A stretch of 64,000 nucleotides of DNA from Paludibacteraceae bacterium (GCA_017647145.1 JAGCLD010000016.1:62001-126000); one strand, 5' to 3'; shown: positions 7,856 to 17,938, counted from the stretch's first letter. Notes: generated from the sequence alone by a model not told the origin. Translations and numbers: made by a program.

Positions 7856-10654
7856 TTATGGTAAGTTAATAGAAATAGGTTCACTGTTTTGACCCACAAA
7901 AGGCGTTTGCATTGCCCTACACATGCATGGCGCTATTTGTGTAGCCGTAATGGGTTGTTTGAATTGTTGTGCTTCCCTATCCTTAGTGAGAATAAAGCAA
8001 GGCACAGACGGAAGGGGTTCTATAATCTCATCGATGGGTTGTTTCTTCTCATCAACCAGAATCCAGCCCGGTTGTAGTGTAAACAACACATCACCCGATT
8101 TAGGGCGATAGAAAGAATGACGTAGATTTTCAGTCTCTCCATACACATCATTGGGCAAAAGAGGAATGTCATGCGCTATGTAAGCCATCTTTACTCCTTC
8201 AAACTCCATCAAAAATTCAGCCACCTTGCGTTGCAGGGCAACTAAATCTATGTTTTTTTTCTCCACCAAAGCACGATTAAGGAATATTTGATTCATATGT
8301 GTGCCATCAATCCATCTTTCGTGCCCGTAGAGCGCCATGAGATAAGTGTTGATAAGTGCGGCTGAACGCGAAATATCAAAATCCCCTTTCATAAAACGAG
8401 AGTCGGGGTGTTGAGTATGTAATATTCCCTGCATAGGGCGACCAGTCAGGACAACCAGCAGATGTTGTCGGTCAATCTGTCGGTCTAAAGCATCAAACAA
8501 TTGGCCTAAGGACTCATTGAGACGCATATACATATCTTCCTGCTCAGCAGAAGCGAAACAATCACTCTGAGCATTGGGGGTAACCGTAGTGAATTGCAGA
8601 CATAGGAGGTCAGGAATTAAGTCCTTTCCCATGGTCCTCTCCTTCATTATTTTGATAGCCAAATCAGTGACTAATTGATTTGCTGCCGGCATATTCGTCA
8701 ATGAAGCATTCGAATTTTCTCTCGCTTTAGTGGTACATGCTTTATACAAAAAGCTACCCTCTTTACGTTCCTTTTCAGAAGCATTCAGATAGAGTCCCAT
8801 CGTAGGGAAGCGAGGAGACCATTCCTCTTGTGCCCGAGCAAGGAAAGAGCCATCAGCATTCATTTGATAGGCCTCTGTAGGCAGTCCATAAGGATAATAA
8901 GTAGATGTAGCCCAAGCCAATTGTTGTTCATCCATCCATACCGCTGCATCTGCCGCATGTCCACCCAAAAGTATTGTTGGTTGCGGATGAATTCCTACAG
9001 CATAAATCTTTGCATCCTTTCCCCACTGCATACGATGCATATCAGTGATTGTAGGCGCCACAAGTGCCCTGGGAGAAAGTTTCAAAGAAGTACCAATACC
9101 TTGCTCTGCCTTATCCTGCAATATCTGTTGAGACTTACGGGAACTCCGATCAAAAGATGTTGAAGCAGCAATGCCATGCACCACCGGTACAGTACCCGTA
9201 GAAAGCGTAGCCATCGTTTCATCCCCTCCAAAAGTTTGTTGCGGAAATGTAAGAGAGTTATAAAGCACAGCCTGTTCTTGCAATAAGCGGAAGCCACCTT
9301 TGTCAAAATAATGCTGCATGCGTTGCAAGTTATCAGCATTCAGTCCATCCACCACCACATACACTACCAATCTGGGAGGTTGTTGTGCGTTCACAAACGA
9401 GAAAATCATCAACAAACCTAGTACTATAGGAAGTGCCTTGCGTCGAATAACAGGAAAGAGGGGTTTACCCTGCTTAATGCGCAAACATGTCCATGTTCGG
9501 AGTAACAATATTGCCGCAGTAAAAAGAAAGAACCAATTAGTGTCTTGTGAGACGACGCAACGTATGCACAAGGCGATTGCCACATAGATGAACAAAGGCA
9601 ATTGGAATTTTGTGAGCCATTCTCTACCCTTCTTGAAACAAGTAAACACAAACAATAACAAGAAAAGAGGATTAATGAGCAGAAGATTATAATTTTGATT
9701 CACCAATGGATGGATGGAGAAGAATGACAAATAAAACATGAGAATTCCCAAAACACCCATTACGAAATACAAGCAGCCATCAGCGAAGAATGAATATTTT
9801 TTGCGGAATACTTGAGCCAAAGACAATGTAGCAAATAAGAACAACACACATATCAACACCCACTTAGGCGAAGACCACTTGGAATAGTTCGGTGTGAGGA
9901 AATGTCCGATCAGTTGCGATTCTACTGCTTCTACAATCTGTTGTCCCTTATAGACATCAGCCCCAGCCATATAAATCATCAGTTCTTCCGGAAGAAACAT
10001 ACGTTGTTCTGGAGTCATCACTTGGTCAGCATTTTTTCCAAAGATTAAATCAATCACGAAAAATATCCATGAATCCGGATTGGTGTAGTGAGCAATTATT
10101 TGTCTGTATGTATCCTTACGTTCTGCAAATTGCATATTCACCAAAGTTCCATCCATATTATTACGAATCAGTTGATAGGGACGCGTAGCACAATTATCAA
10201 ACACAAAATTATAACGATAGGAACGATTTTCCGGTCGATAGTTTTCCCACAATGCATCGCATAGACGTTGCTTACCGAGTGAATCAAGCGCCAATGTTTG
10301 TTCAAAGATGACACGCCCCCCCGATGTGTAAGCATATCTGAAATGCTTGTAGGACACCAATCCCAGTTGATAATCCGTCTCACCCTTGACAAATCGATAA
10401 TAGAAATGCTCAATCTCCGGGTCAAATATACCATAGTTGAATACATAATCAATACGGAGTTGTGGGTCGGTAATACGAATAGCTGTGTGGCCAAAAGTGC
10501 TATATAACTCTTTTCCCGGAGTGCAAGTGAGCAAACTAATTTCAGCATCCCGACTAAGTGTCATCTTGGGTTGACTCCATGCCATTAAAGGTAAGAAGAT
10601 AGTCAGTAACAACGCACGCCATTTACCAATGGCATATTTCAAGTATATATTCAT
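7856..10654 (-). CDS. DUF4105 protease-like / membrane / degenerate alkaline-phosphatase fusion protein
   Basis: 932 residues. Residues 1-27 are a signal peptide. Residues 30-250 are DUF4105 (Lnb-N-like, papain-like pattern): YSTFGHTAIRI with H56, and VFDNCATRPY with C155, the expected His/Cys pair. Residues 264-390 hold about five membrane helices. Residues 405-424 (ALPIVLGLLMIFSFVNAQQ) look exactly like a signal peptide in mid-protein, followed by an alkaline-phosphatase-superfamily domain from 428 (RLVVYVVVDGLNAD, D436). That domain lacks the usual metal ligands: the TADHG motif reads TGRPM (737-741), the DxxGH segment reads TTVTPNAQ, and PGHA near 480 is DETMA. It is therefore probably a pseudoenzyme. 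In relatives I expect these to be two adjacent genes. Start overlaps the upstream stop by 4 nt. Confidence 0.75.
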   Translation of the reverse strand: MNIYLKYAIGKWRALLLTIFLPLMAWSQPKMTLSRDAEISLLTCTPGKELYSTFGHTAIRITDPQLRIDYVFNYGIFDPEIEHFYYRFVKGETDYQLGLVSYKHFRYAYTSGGRVIFEQTLALDSLGKQRLCDALWENYRPENRSYRYNFVFDNCATRPYQLIRNNMDGTLVNMQFAERKDTYRQIIAHYTNPDSWIFFVIDLIFGKNADQVMTPEQRMFLPEELMIYMAGADVYKGQQIVEAVESQLIGHFLTPNYSKWSSPKWVLICVLFLFATLSLAQVFRKKYSFFADGCLYFVMGVLGILMFYLSFFSIHPLVNQNYNLLLINPLFLLLFVFTCFKKGREWLTKFQLPLFIYVAIALCIRCVVSQDTNWFFLFTAAILLLRTWTCLRIKQGKPLFPVIRRKALPIVLGLLMIFSFVNAQQPPRLVVYVVVDGLNADNLQRMQHYFDKGGFRLLQEQAVLYNSLTFPQQTFGGDETMATLSTGTVPVVHGIAASTSFDRSSRKSQQILQDKAEQGIGTSLKLSPRALVAPTITDMHRMQWGKDAKIYAVGIHPQPTILLGGHAADAAVWMDEQQLAWATSTYYPYGLPTEAYQMNADGSFLARAQEEWSPRFPTMGLYLNASEKERKEGSFLYKACTTKARENSNASLTNMPAANQLVTDLAIKIMKERTMGKDLIPDLLCLQFTTVTPNAQSDCFASAEQEDMYMRLNESLGQLFDALDRQIDRQHLLVVLTGRPMQGILHTQHPDSRFMKGDFDISRSAALINTYLMALYGHERWIDGTHMNQIFLNRALVEKKNIDLVALQRKVAEFLMEFEGVKMAYIAHDIPLLPNDVYGETENLRHSFYRPKSGDVLFTLQPGWILVDEKKQPIDEIIEPLPSVPCFILTKDREAQQFKQPITATQIAPCMCRAMQTPFVGQNSEPISINLP

Positions 10655-12858
10655 TCTTCTAAATGTAGATTATCCTTTCCCCACAACACTGAAAACTGTG
10701 TGTTAGGAAAATAGTGTTTTAAAATCTGTCGGTAATCATAGCCCTGATGAGCCATCATAGCAGCACCTATTTGGCACATGCCAACGCCATGGCCCCATCC
10801 TGCACCCAATAATAGAAAATCACCTTTCGGTGTTCGTTCTACCACAAAAGCAGAACTATACAAATGAGTAGGTGACAACCAACGTCTAATTTCTAATTCT
10901 TTACCCACGACCATTTCTTTCTTTTCCCCCTTCACTCGGAGACGTATGATTCTTCCGGATGGTCCTCTTTGTAAGGGTTCCAACAAAAGTATTTTTCCAA
11001 AATCTACGCCTGACTTTCGTGCAATCAATTCCGACAATTCTTCTTGCGAATATGAAACTTTCCATCGATACATATCAGGAAATTCTCTATCATAGTCGTT
11101 GAGAACCTGCATGAGGACCTCTGCATCGCAAGACTCACAGAAAGCAGCAGGTCGAGAAAGAATCCATTGACGCGCATTCGATTCTTGTGTTAAATCCAGC
11201 AATTCACCCTCTGCATTATCCCTTACCGGTGACAAATAGGGGTGAGGAACAGGAGCCCAACAATTCTCAAAACGTTCCGATATACCTCCACAAGATTTGG
11301 AAAAACGCGTATCACACACCTCACCCTGATAGGTAAGTACAATGCCGGCTGTAGTACGTATGGCCTGTTTCACTTCGGGGCGCGTAATTCGTGTAATACC
11401 TTGGTAGCGCTGACAATGGTCATCAGCACATACATCAAATCCCACATGCGCATCTCTTTCATACCACTTAATCCTTTCTTCCTGACTACAATCAAAAGTA
11501 GAAGGCATAGAAGGGGTATGTAGGAGTGGGTGCATAAGCCAACTACGAGAAATAATAGCATGCGCTTTCAGTAATTCAGTAGATGCATTAGCACTCATCT
11601 CTGATGAGATGACACTCTCCAAATATGTTTCCACTTCCACTCCATTCACCACTTGAATAGCACCATCTGTAGCATGTAATTCCAAGGTTCCTCGAAAACT
11701 TTGTGTTTCTTCCCTTTCCCAATGAAAATCAATACCAATCCGTACGTTAGCCAACAAGAACTCGTTCTGTTCATGTTGTGGTATAAAAGTAAGTTGTTCA
11801 AAAGATTTTCCTTGCCATTGTATGTGGTTATTTTCCCACTTACAAGTGTTTTCACCCACTACGCATGTGCCTGTTTGTTGACACAGATAATCCCCTTTAA
11901 AATCAAAACTAACAGAAGGAGATTTGACTATACCCACCCGGATGTGTGGAGTAGCCAGCATCGGCATTGAAATTTGCTGATAAATCGACAAAACATCCTG
12001 TTCGGTCAGTTTATTAAAATCCTCTTCACGAGGTGTAATCAATATCCCTGCCATCTCAACCGTAGCCGGGCTGATCAATAATTGCTCATGGAGGTTCTGT
12101 GTGCTATATTGCCAAGGACGAAAAACTTTGCGTGGGAAGACAAACAAGCGAATTGACTGTGGCGTAGCCACACAAACCAGATTCATCATCGGTTCTTCCC
12201 CATTATCAGCATAATACTCGTATAGGTAACGTAAGGCTTCTACAGTAGCCCTAGGGGTGATAGCCTCCACACAGATTACTGTGCGCAGATAATGGTTTAG
12301 TTGATATATTTCTGCTTCACCATAGTTTTTCACCATTTGTGCTCTACCCTTACTTTTCAAGGCATCATAATCCTCTACAAGCGGTAAGAAAGAAGCCGGG
12401 ACAGCTTGAAAGTGTAAATGATCAGGAGCAGAGGCACCACATTTGGGACCATTATAGAATAGGGCATATCCCGTTAATTGCGTCGCCAATTCCACAAAAT
12501 CATCCATCACCCAATGAACATTCTGAGGTTGGTGCACTTGCTTAACAATCGTAAAATGCTTATCTGCGATAGGAAAAGGATTTACCAAAACATCATAATC
12601 TCGCCACACAAGTTTCCTTTGTTCTGCCGGTCTGTTAGATTCACACAAGAAGCATGGTCGTTTTGCTACTTCTGTTGCCGAGGTTTTAGCAGCCGTGGAT
12701 ACAATACGTGCCGGATTAAACTGCACTTTCACATCAAATCCATCAAAAGAAAATGAACGATGACGCACTCTTTTGAGAGCCTCATAATTCTTCTTTGCTA
12801 AATTCCACGATTGTATTTGTTCAGCAAATAAAGCTTCTATATTCTGCACCAAGGTCAT
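10651..12858 (-). CDS. DUF4922 (HIT-type phosphorylase-like) fused to SpoIID/LytB domain
   Basis: 735 residues, no signal peptide. Residues 1-300 match DUF4922, related to GDP-L-galactose phosphorylase and the GalT/HIT superfamily: RPCFLC at 67-72 and the nucleotidyl-transfer motif HLHFQ (HxHxQ) at 147-151. Residues about 300-730 are a SpoIID/LytB domain (GVEVETYLESVISSEM, then ELLKAHAIISRSW, FSKSCGG), the fold of the sporulation lytic transglycosylase that cuts denuded peptidoglycan; its SEM glutamate is kept. A cytosolic nucleotide-sugar-like enzyme joined to a wall-acting domain is odd, since the polypeptide has no export signal. It is 1 nt after the glycosyltransferase gene and overlaps the next start by 4 nt. 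Confidence 0.8.
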   Translation of the reverse strand: MTLVQNIEALFAEQIQSWNLAKKNYEALKRVRHRSFSFDGFDVKVQFNPARIVSTAAKTSATEVAKRPCFLCESNRPAEQRKLVWRDYDVLVNPFPIADKHFTIVKQVHQPQNVHWVMDDFVELATQLTGYALFYNGPKCGASAPDHLHFQAVPASFLPLVEDYDALKSKGRAQMVKNYGEAEIYQLNHYLRTVICVEAITPRATVEALRYLYEYYADNGEEPMMNLVCVATPQSIRLFVFPRKVFRPWQYSTQNLHEQLLISPATVEMAGILITPREEDFNKLTEQDVLSIYQQISMPMLATPHIRVGIVKSPSVSFDFKGDYLCQQTGTCVVGENTCKWENNHIQWQGKSFEQLTFIPQHEQNEFLLANVRIGIDFHWEREETQSFRGTLELHATDGAIQVVNGVEVETYLESVISSEMSANASTELLKAHAIISRSWLMHPLLHTPSMPSTFDCSQEERIKWYERDAHVGFDVCADDHCQRYQGITRITRPEVKQAIRTTAGIVLTYQGEVCDTRFSKSCGGISERFENCWAPVPHPYLSPVRDNAEGELLDLTQESNARQWILSRPAAFCESCDAEVLMQVLNDYDREFPDMYRWKVSYSQEELSELIARKSGVDFGKILLLEPLQRGPSGRIIRLRVKGEKKEMVVGKELEIRRWLSPTHLYSSAFVVERTPKGDFLLLGAGWGHGVGMCQIGAAMMAHQGYDYRQILKHYFPNTQFSVLWGKDNLHLEE

Positions 12859-12859
12859 T

Positions 12860-14305
12860 TTACAGATTCATTTTGAGTCGCGCCATCACTTCAATCGTAC
12901 GTATTCTATCCTTGTATAGATTATTCGCATTTACTTTTTCTATAGGCAGGGCTGCGTCTGAATTACCCTCCCATCGGCGACATAAATACACCGACTGCAT
13001 GACGCGTCCAAGGTTATACTCTCTTGATATACGCAAACCTATAGCATAATCTTCTCCATAGCTTGTATTAGGCAAGTTCAACTCACGCAACACAGGAGTA
13101 TAGAATGCACGTGGAGCGCCTAATCCGTTAATACGAAGAGCATTATTCCTTCCGTTTTCGAGAGTCCACTCTTTATGATCAATCAAGCCCGGAGGTAGTG
13201 CATTCAGAGCAAAATCAGTCATCGTATATGAGCCTATCACCATCGGAACCTTTTGTTCATAGAACGCACCCACTAACTTCGTCAAGGTGTGTTCATCCTG
13301 ATACAAGTCATCACTATCCAATTGGATGGCAAATCGTCCACACTTGGGATGCGCCACACCTTCATTCCAACAACCTCCAATACCCAAGTCTTTACGATGT
13401 GGAATTAAGTGTATCACTCTGTGATCTTTCATTGCCTTATCAGCTACGATTTCTGAAGTGCCATCAGTGGAATAATTATCCACCACAATAACATTGAACC
13501 CAAAATCCACTTCTTGCTTCAGCACCGACTCTATGGCATCCGCTATTGTCCTCGCTCTGTTTTTCACCGGAATAATCACCGACGCCTCGTATTCAAAATC
13601 ACCCATTTCAAGATTCACTTGCTTGGTAGGTGAAGCGATATAAGCCCCAATACGTTTTAGATGTTCCGTGCATGCTTGTTCCATTTCTATCTGGACTTGA
13701 CGATTCTTAGGATTCACATAGTCAAACTGTTTTTCTCCGCTCTTGCGCAAATCTGTTTCATCCATCACATATAAATACTCATTGAGGTGGAATGGCAGAG
13801 CCAATTGTGACATGCGTAAGCGCATATCATACCAACCTGCGAATGTATAATCAGAATTAGCAGTCATGGCCATCGCCTGGAACATACGTGTATTTAAGCA
13901 CACACATCCACCAAAGTCAAAATCATCACGCAAACTACCTAACTGATAATCAATCAACGGATGACGTTGCACTCTATCCTCTTGTTTTTCTTCATAGTCC
14001 GCATATAGCATAGCAGCAGAAGTAGCCTCCATTACTTGCGCCATACGTACCAAGGCATTCTGACCTAAGACAGGCAGGAAAGGCTTCACACACAACAACA
14101 GATAAGGTGCTAAGGCCTTATTAGCAATAGCACGCATTGTCTTGGTTGAAAAGAGTGCATCTGTCACTATCACTTCACACGGCACCTCCACTTCATGTTC
14201 AGCCATCACAAACACTTGTGACACCAATGCATTTTCCAACAAAGACTCGACATAATCAGCCGTTTGTGCACCCACATAAGGAATGAAACAATCAAATTTG
14301 TACAT
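12860..14305 (-). CDS. Glycosyltransferase family 2, tandem GT-A domains
   Basis: 481 residues, cytoplasmic. The C-terminal half is a typical GT2 domain: ASVIIPVKNRARTI at 241, DNYSTDGTSEIV near 276, and the DxD-type LDSDD at 329-333. The N-terminal 220 residues look like a second, degenerate GT-A unit (YADYEE at 101-106, then RDDFDFGGCVCLNTRMF). Sugar donor and acceptor cannot be told. It is encoded 33 nt after rlmD and 1 nt before the DUF4922-SpoIID gene. The pairing with a wall-acting SpoIID domain suggests, but does not show, a role in envelope glycan assembly. Confidence 0.85.
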   Translation of the reverse strand: MYKFDCFIPYVGAQTADYVESLLENALVSQVFVMAEHEVEVPCEVIVTDALFSTKTMRAIANKALAPYLLLCVKPFLPVLGQNALVRMAQVMEATSAAMLYADYEEKQEDRVQRHPLIDYQLGSLRDDFDFGGCVCLNTRMFQAMAMTANSDYTFAGWYDMRLRMSQLALPFHLNEYLYVMDETDLRKSGEKQFDYVNPKNRQVQIEMEQACTEHLKRIGAYIASPTKQVNLEMGDFEYEASVIIPVKNRARTIADAIESVLKQEVDFGFNVIVVDNYSTDGTSEIVADKAMKDHRVIHLIPHRKDLGIGGCWNEGVAHPKCGRFAIQLDSDDLYQDEHTLTKLVGAFYEQKVPMVIGSYTMTDFALNALPPGLIDHKEWTLENGRNNALRINGLGAPRAFYTPVLRELNLPNTSYGEDYAIGLRISREYNLGRVMQSVYLCRRWEGNSDAALPIEKVNANNLYKDRIRTIEVMARLKMNL

Positions 14306-14338
14306 ATCTTTTCGTTTATTATCAACACTATTTCTTAT

Positions 14339-15754
14339 TTATGATTCACGTAATGTGAGCAATACAACATTCTCCACATGGTGTGTATGTGGGAACATAT
14401 CCACTGGTTGTACTGCTTCCACCTTATACTTTTCATCCAGCAGAGCCAGGTCACGCGCCTGTGTTGCCGGATTACAGCTCACATAGACGATGCGTTTTGG
14501 CAGTGCAAATAAAATCGTATCAATCACATCTTGGTGCATACCCGCACGCGGAGGGTCTGTGATAATAACGTCGGGACGTCCGTTTTGATTGATGAAGTCC
14601 TTATTGAGAATATCCTTCATATCCCCCGCCAAGAAATATGTATTATCCAGTTTATTGAGTTGTGCATTCACTTTCGCATCTTCTATTGCTTCCGGGACAT
14701 ACTCTATACCAATAACCCTTTTAGCCTTTCTTGCCACAAAGTTAGCAATCGTTCCAGTGCCGGTGTATAAGTCATACACCAATTCCTCTCCGGTTAGTTG
14801 GGCAAAATCACGCGCCACCTTATATAACTCATAGGCTTGTTTTGAATTCGTTTGATAGAAAGATTTTGGTCCTACCTTAAAGCGTAATCCTTCCATTTCC
14901 TCATAGATGAACTCATTTCCCTTGAACACATGTACAGGCAAGTCAGTAATTGTGTCATTTGCTTTAGGATTGATGACATATAGCAAAGAAGTGATTTGCG
15001 GGAACTTGTCAGCTAGGTGTTGTAATAATGCCACTCTTTTCGTTTCATTTTCTTCATGGAATACCATAATCAACATCAACTCCCCGGTAGAAGATGTCCG
15101 TACAATCATGGTGCGCAAGAAGCCCTCTTGTGAGCGTAAATCAAAGAAAGATAAATTCTGTTGCTCAGCATATTGACGCACCTCATTGCGAAGTTGATTA
15201 TTAATATCATCCTGCAGTAAACATTCCTCAATATCCAGTACCTTATCAAAGAATGTAGGGATGTGAAAACCCACTCCATTCATAGACTCTGGAAGATTTC
15301 CAGCCTGCATATCCTCATAACTCAACCAGCGCTTATTAGAGAAAGTAAACTCCAACTTATTACGATAGCCATAAATTTGTTCCGATCCCTTAATCGGTAA
15401 CATTGTGGGAAGTTGTATTTTTCCAATGCGACGAAGATTATCCTCCACTTGTTGTTGTTTGTATCTGATTTGCTCATCGTAGGGCAAAATTTGCCATTTA
15501 CAACCGCCACACACACCATAATGTTTACATGGAGGAGTCACGCGTTTTTCTGCATATTTTTCAAAACGCACCACTCTGGCTTCCATGTAATTATGTTTCT
15601 TCTTTGTCACTTGCAAATCTACCACATCACCCGGTACAACATAAGGAACAAAGACTACGCAATCCTCTACCTTCGCCAAAGCCTTTCCTTCCGCTGCTAC
15701 TCCTGTAATCTCTATATTTGTCAACAGAGGTAGTTGTTTTTTCTTTCGAGCCAT
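14339..15754 (-). CDS. rlmD: 23S rRNA (uracil-5-)-methyltransferase RlmD/RumA
   Basis: 471 residues. It transfers methyl from SAM to a uracil C5 of 23S rRNA. A TRAM domain occupies 1-65. The [4Fe-4S] cysteines are C76, C82, C85 (CKHYGVCGGCKW) and C178 (EECLLQ). The SAM-binding core has DLYTGTGTIANFVA, then the TDPPRAGMH and YVSCNPATQARDL catalytic motifs near the C-terminus. Cluster ligands and the nucleophilic Cys are intact, so an active enzyme is expected. Bacteroidetes often carry several RumA paralogues, so the exact target uridine (1939 or 747) is not certain. The gene lies 39 nt after the GH105-CE8 gene. Confidence 0.92.
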   Translation of the reverse strand: MARKKKQLPLLTNIEITGVAAEGKALAKVEDCVVFVPYVVPGDVVDLQVTKKKHNYMEARVVRFEKYAEKRVTPPCKHYGVCGGCKWQILPYDEQIRYKQQQVEDNLRRIGKIQLPTMLPIKGSEQIYGYRNKLEFTFSNKRWLSYEDMQAGNLPESMNGVGFHIPTFFDKVLDIEECLLQDDINNQLRNEVRQYAEQQNLSFFDLRSQEGFLRTMIVRTSSTGELMLIMVFHEENETKRVALLQHLADKFPQITSLLYVINPKANDTITDLPVHVFKGNEFIYEEMEGLRFKVGPKSFYQTNSKQAYELYKVARDFAQLTGEELVYDLYTGTGTIANFVARKAKRVIGIEYVPEAIEDAKVNAQLNKLDNTYFLAGDMKDILNKDFINQNGRPDVIITDPPRAGMHQDVIDTILFALPKRIVYVSCNPATQARDLALLDEKYKVEAVQPVDMFPHTHHVENVVLLTLRES

Positions 15755-15793
15755 TCTATTTCTATTATGATCTGATTATTACTATCCTATTCT

Positions 15794-17938
15794 TTACTTT
15801 TTCACCGGCACATATCGAATGATTCCCGTTTGTGGAGCCCATCCGTCCTTACCTTCCAAGACATTTTTTATGGAATACTCTTCCGCTTGTTGTTCTGTCA
15901 ACTGTTGACTCCACTTTACACGGTTATCCGTATCAGCACCTTTCCCGTAGTTTTTATATTCTCCGTAAAGCACTTGTTTTTCCGCTTGTGGTTTATTCCA
16001 ATTGTGCCACCCTTCCGGTAGTATATGCTCACCCAATTCACACTCCATGAACACCGTTTGTGCATAAGGTCTCCATGGTCTTCCCAGATAAACTTCCGTC
16101 ACTCCAGGAGCGGCTGTCAATTTACATTGATAGAACAAGAATCCATGCGTAGCACCTTGTAAAGTAGATGCAGCAGTAATATAGGAGTTTCTTTTGCTAT
16201 GAATCACACATTGATCAAACACAGCCGTTGCCCATCCAAAGATAAAGTCAGTTGTACCTTCGATGTAACAATTCTTAAAATACTGACGTGCTCCGGCAGC
16301 ATAGTTAAACATCGTGTCTTGATTACCTAAGAAACGACAATTGACAAAGACGGCTCTATCCGAACTCACATGTAGAGCCACTGCCTGATGTCCTTTGCCC
16401 TTCATCGGTTTATCTACTCCAGCTGTATTGGCAATCGTGATATTTTCCATATACAAATCATCTGGGAAAGCATAAACTGTAGCAGAGCCAGAAGTACCTA
16501 ATGTTTGTCCCCAAGCATTTTCTTTTCCGGCATAGTCATCATAGCTAATCACCGTAGTGAGCGGGTCTTCTCCAATAATTGACAACAATTCTTTTGACTT
16601 CGGTATTATAATTTTTTCTCTGTATATGCCCGGCTTTATATAAATCACAGTACGCGTTTTTTTGAAATGTGGCACTGCATCAATCGCAGCTTGCAGTGTT
16701 TTGTAGTCTCCACTTCCATCCTTTGCCACCACAATATGCGGCGTAGATTTTGCGAGTTCAAGCGCAGCCAATATAAATGGTCCCACTACTTTCGGGTCGT
16801 CATTTCTCACTGGTTCCGAGATATAGTACTCATAACTACCACTTCTATAGGGTTCTCCCCCCAATCCAGCCACAGCACAAGCGCGTGTGATAGATGTTGT
16901 TCCATCCTCATTGAGTTGTGTACTATGCTCACACAGACCATCAAACACTTGTCTTGCTTCTTCCAAGTATTTCTTAGGCAAATATCCCATGCGCGCACCC
17001 TTTGCCATTGCATAACAGAACATCGTTGTTGAAGTTGATTCCAAATAATTACCTTCCGCTTTCGGTCTATCCGTCACTTGTGACCACATCTGCGTATGCC
17101 TATCTTGATACTTCATCAAAGCCTTGCACACTCTATTTAAGATATCAATCAATTCTTGTCTCTCCGGCATTTCCTGTGGAATATAATCCAGTACATCCAC
17201 AATTGCCATCAAGTACCAACCAATACTTCTTCCCCAGAAGTGTGGTGAACATCCCGTTTCTTTATTCGCCCATGCTTGTTCTCGACTTTCATCCCATCCA
17301 TGAAAGTTTAATCCTGTCTTAGGGTCTCTTGTGTATTTATCCGCCACTTGGAATTGGCGCACCACATCCTTTAGATACTCCGGTTGATTGTGCTCCACAC
17401 TATAACGTGCATAGAAAGGTGACCCCATATATAGTCCGTCAAGCCACACTTGATGCGGATAACGTTTTTTGTGCCAGAATGCTCCTTCTTTCACTCTTGG
17501 ATGTGTTTCCAATTGTGAGCGCAGGCTATCCATAGCAGCTTGGTATTGTTGTTTGGGCACAAATTTATTCAAGTCAAACAAGAATATACCACCATTCACT
17601 CTATCAATATTATAATCCAACTTCTTATACGTCATGATTTCGCCTTTATCATTGATAAAGAAATCGGCATATTCTTGTACATACGCCAAGTAGCGTTCAT
17701 CTGCTGTTGCTTTATATAGTTCCAACAAAGACTTAGCTACCAATCCCTGCGTATAATCCCATTTCGGTTTTTTCAAGAAGTCAGCTTGCCACAGATGTTC
17801 ATTATGGCTCATTTCAGAATCCCCGATACGTTTTGCCCACTCCGTGTAATAATCATGGGTACGTTCAATTTGTTTTTTCGCATCGACATGCATCAAGAAG
17901 CATGTCATCAGCAATACAGAAAACATAATTCTTTTCAT
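15794..17938 (-). CDS. Secreted GH105 unsaturated rhamnogalacturonyl hydrolase fused to CE8 pectinesterase
   Basis: 714 residues with a signal peptide (MKRIMFSVLLMTCFLMHVDA). Residues 25-395 are a GH105/GH88 alpha6/alpha6 barrel like YteR/YesR, with the catalytic Asp at D167 in VWLDGLYMGSPFYARY; it would remove the unsaturated uronate left by pectate or rhamnogalacturonan lyases. Residues 400-690 are a CE8 pectin methylesterase: VVAKDGSGDYKTLQAAIDA, HQAVAL, NQDTMF (D541), DFIFG (D564 nucleophile) and YLGRPW. Both catalytic sets are intact. One enzyme thus de-esterifies pectin and trims the ends, feeding KduI/KduD encoded at 1742-3421. It is placed between nadD and rlmD, an unusual position for a hydrolase. 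Confidence 0.92.
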   Translation of the reverse strand: MKRIMFSVLLMTCFLMHVDAKKQIERTHDYYTEWAKRIGDSEMSHNEHLWQADFLKKPKWDYTQGLVAKSLLELYKATADERYLAYVQEYADFFINDKGEIMTYKKLDYNIDRVNGGIFLFDLNKFVPKQQYQAAMDSLRSQLETHPRVKEGAFWHKKRYPHQVWLDGLYMGSPFYARYSVEHNQPEYLKDVVRQFQVADKYTRDPKTGLNFHGWDESREQAWANKETGCSPHFWGRSIGWYLMAIVDVLDYIPQEMPERQELIDILNRVCKALMKYQDRHTQMWSQVTDRPKAEGNYLESTSTTMFCYAMAKGARMGYLPKKYLEEARQVFDGLCEHSTQLNEDGTTSITRACAVAGLGGEPYRSGSYEYYISEPVRNDDPKVVGPFILAALELAKSTPHIVVAKDGSGDYKTLQAAIDAVPHFKKTRTVIYIKPGIYREKIIIPKSKELLSIIGEDPLTTVISYDDYAGKENAWGQTLGTSGSATVYAFPDDLYMENITIANTAGVDKPMKGKGHQAVALHVSSDRAVFVNCRFLGNQDTMFNYAAGARQYFKNCYIEGTTDFIFGWATAVFDQCVIHSKRNSYITAASTLQGATHGFLFYQCKLTAAPGVTEVYLGRPWRPYAQTVFMECELGEHILPEGWHNWNKPQAEKQVLYGEYKNYGKGADTDNRVKWSQQLTEQQAEEYSIKNVLEGKDGWAPQTGIIRYVPVKK

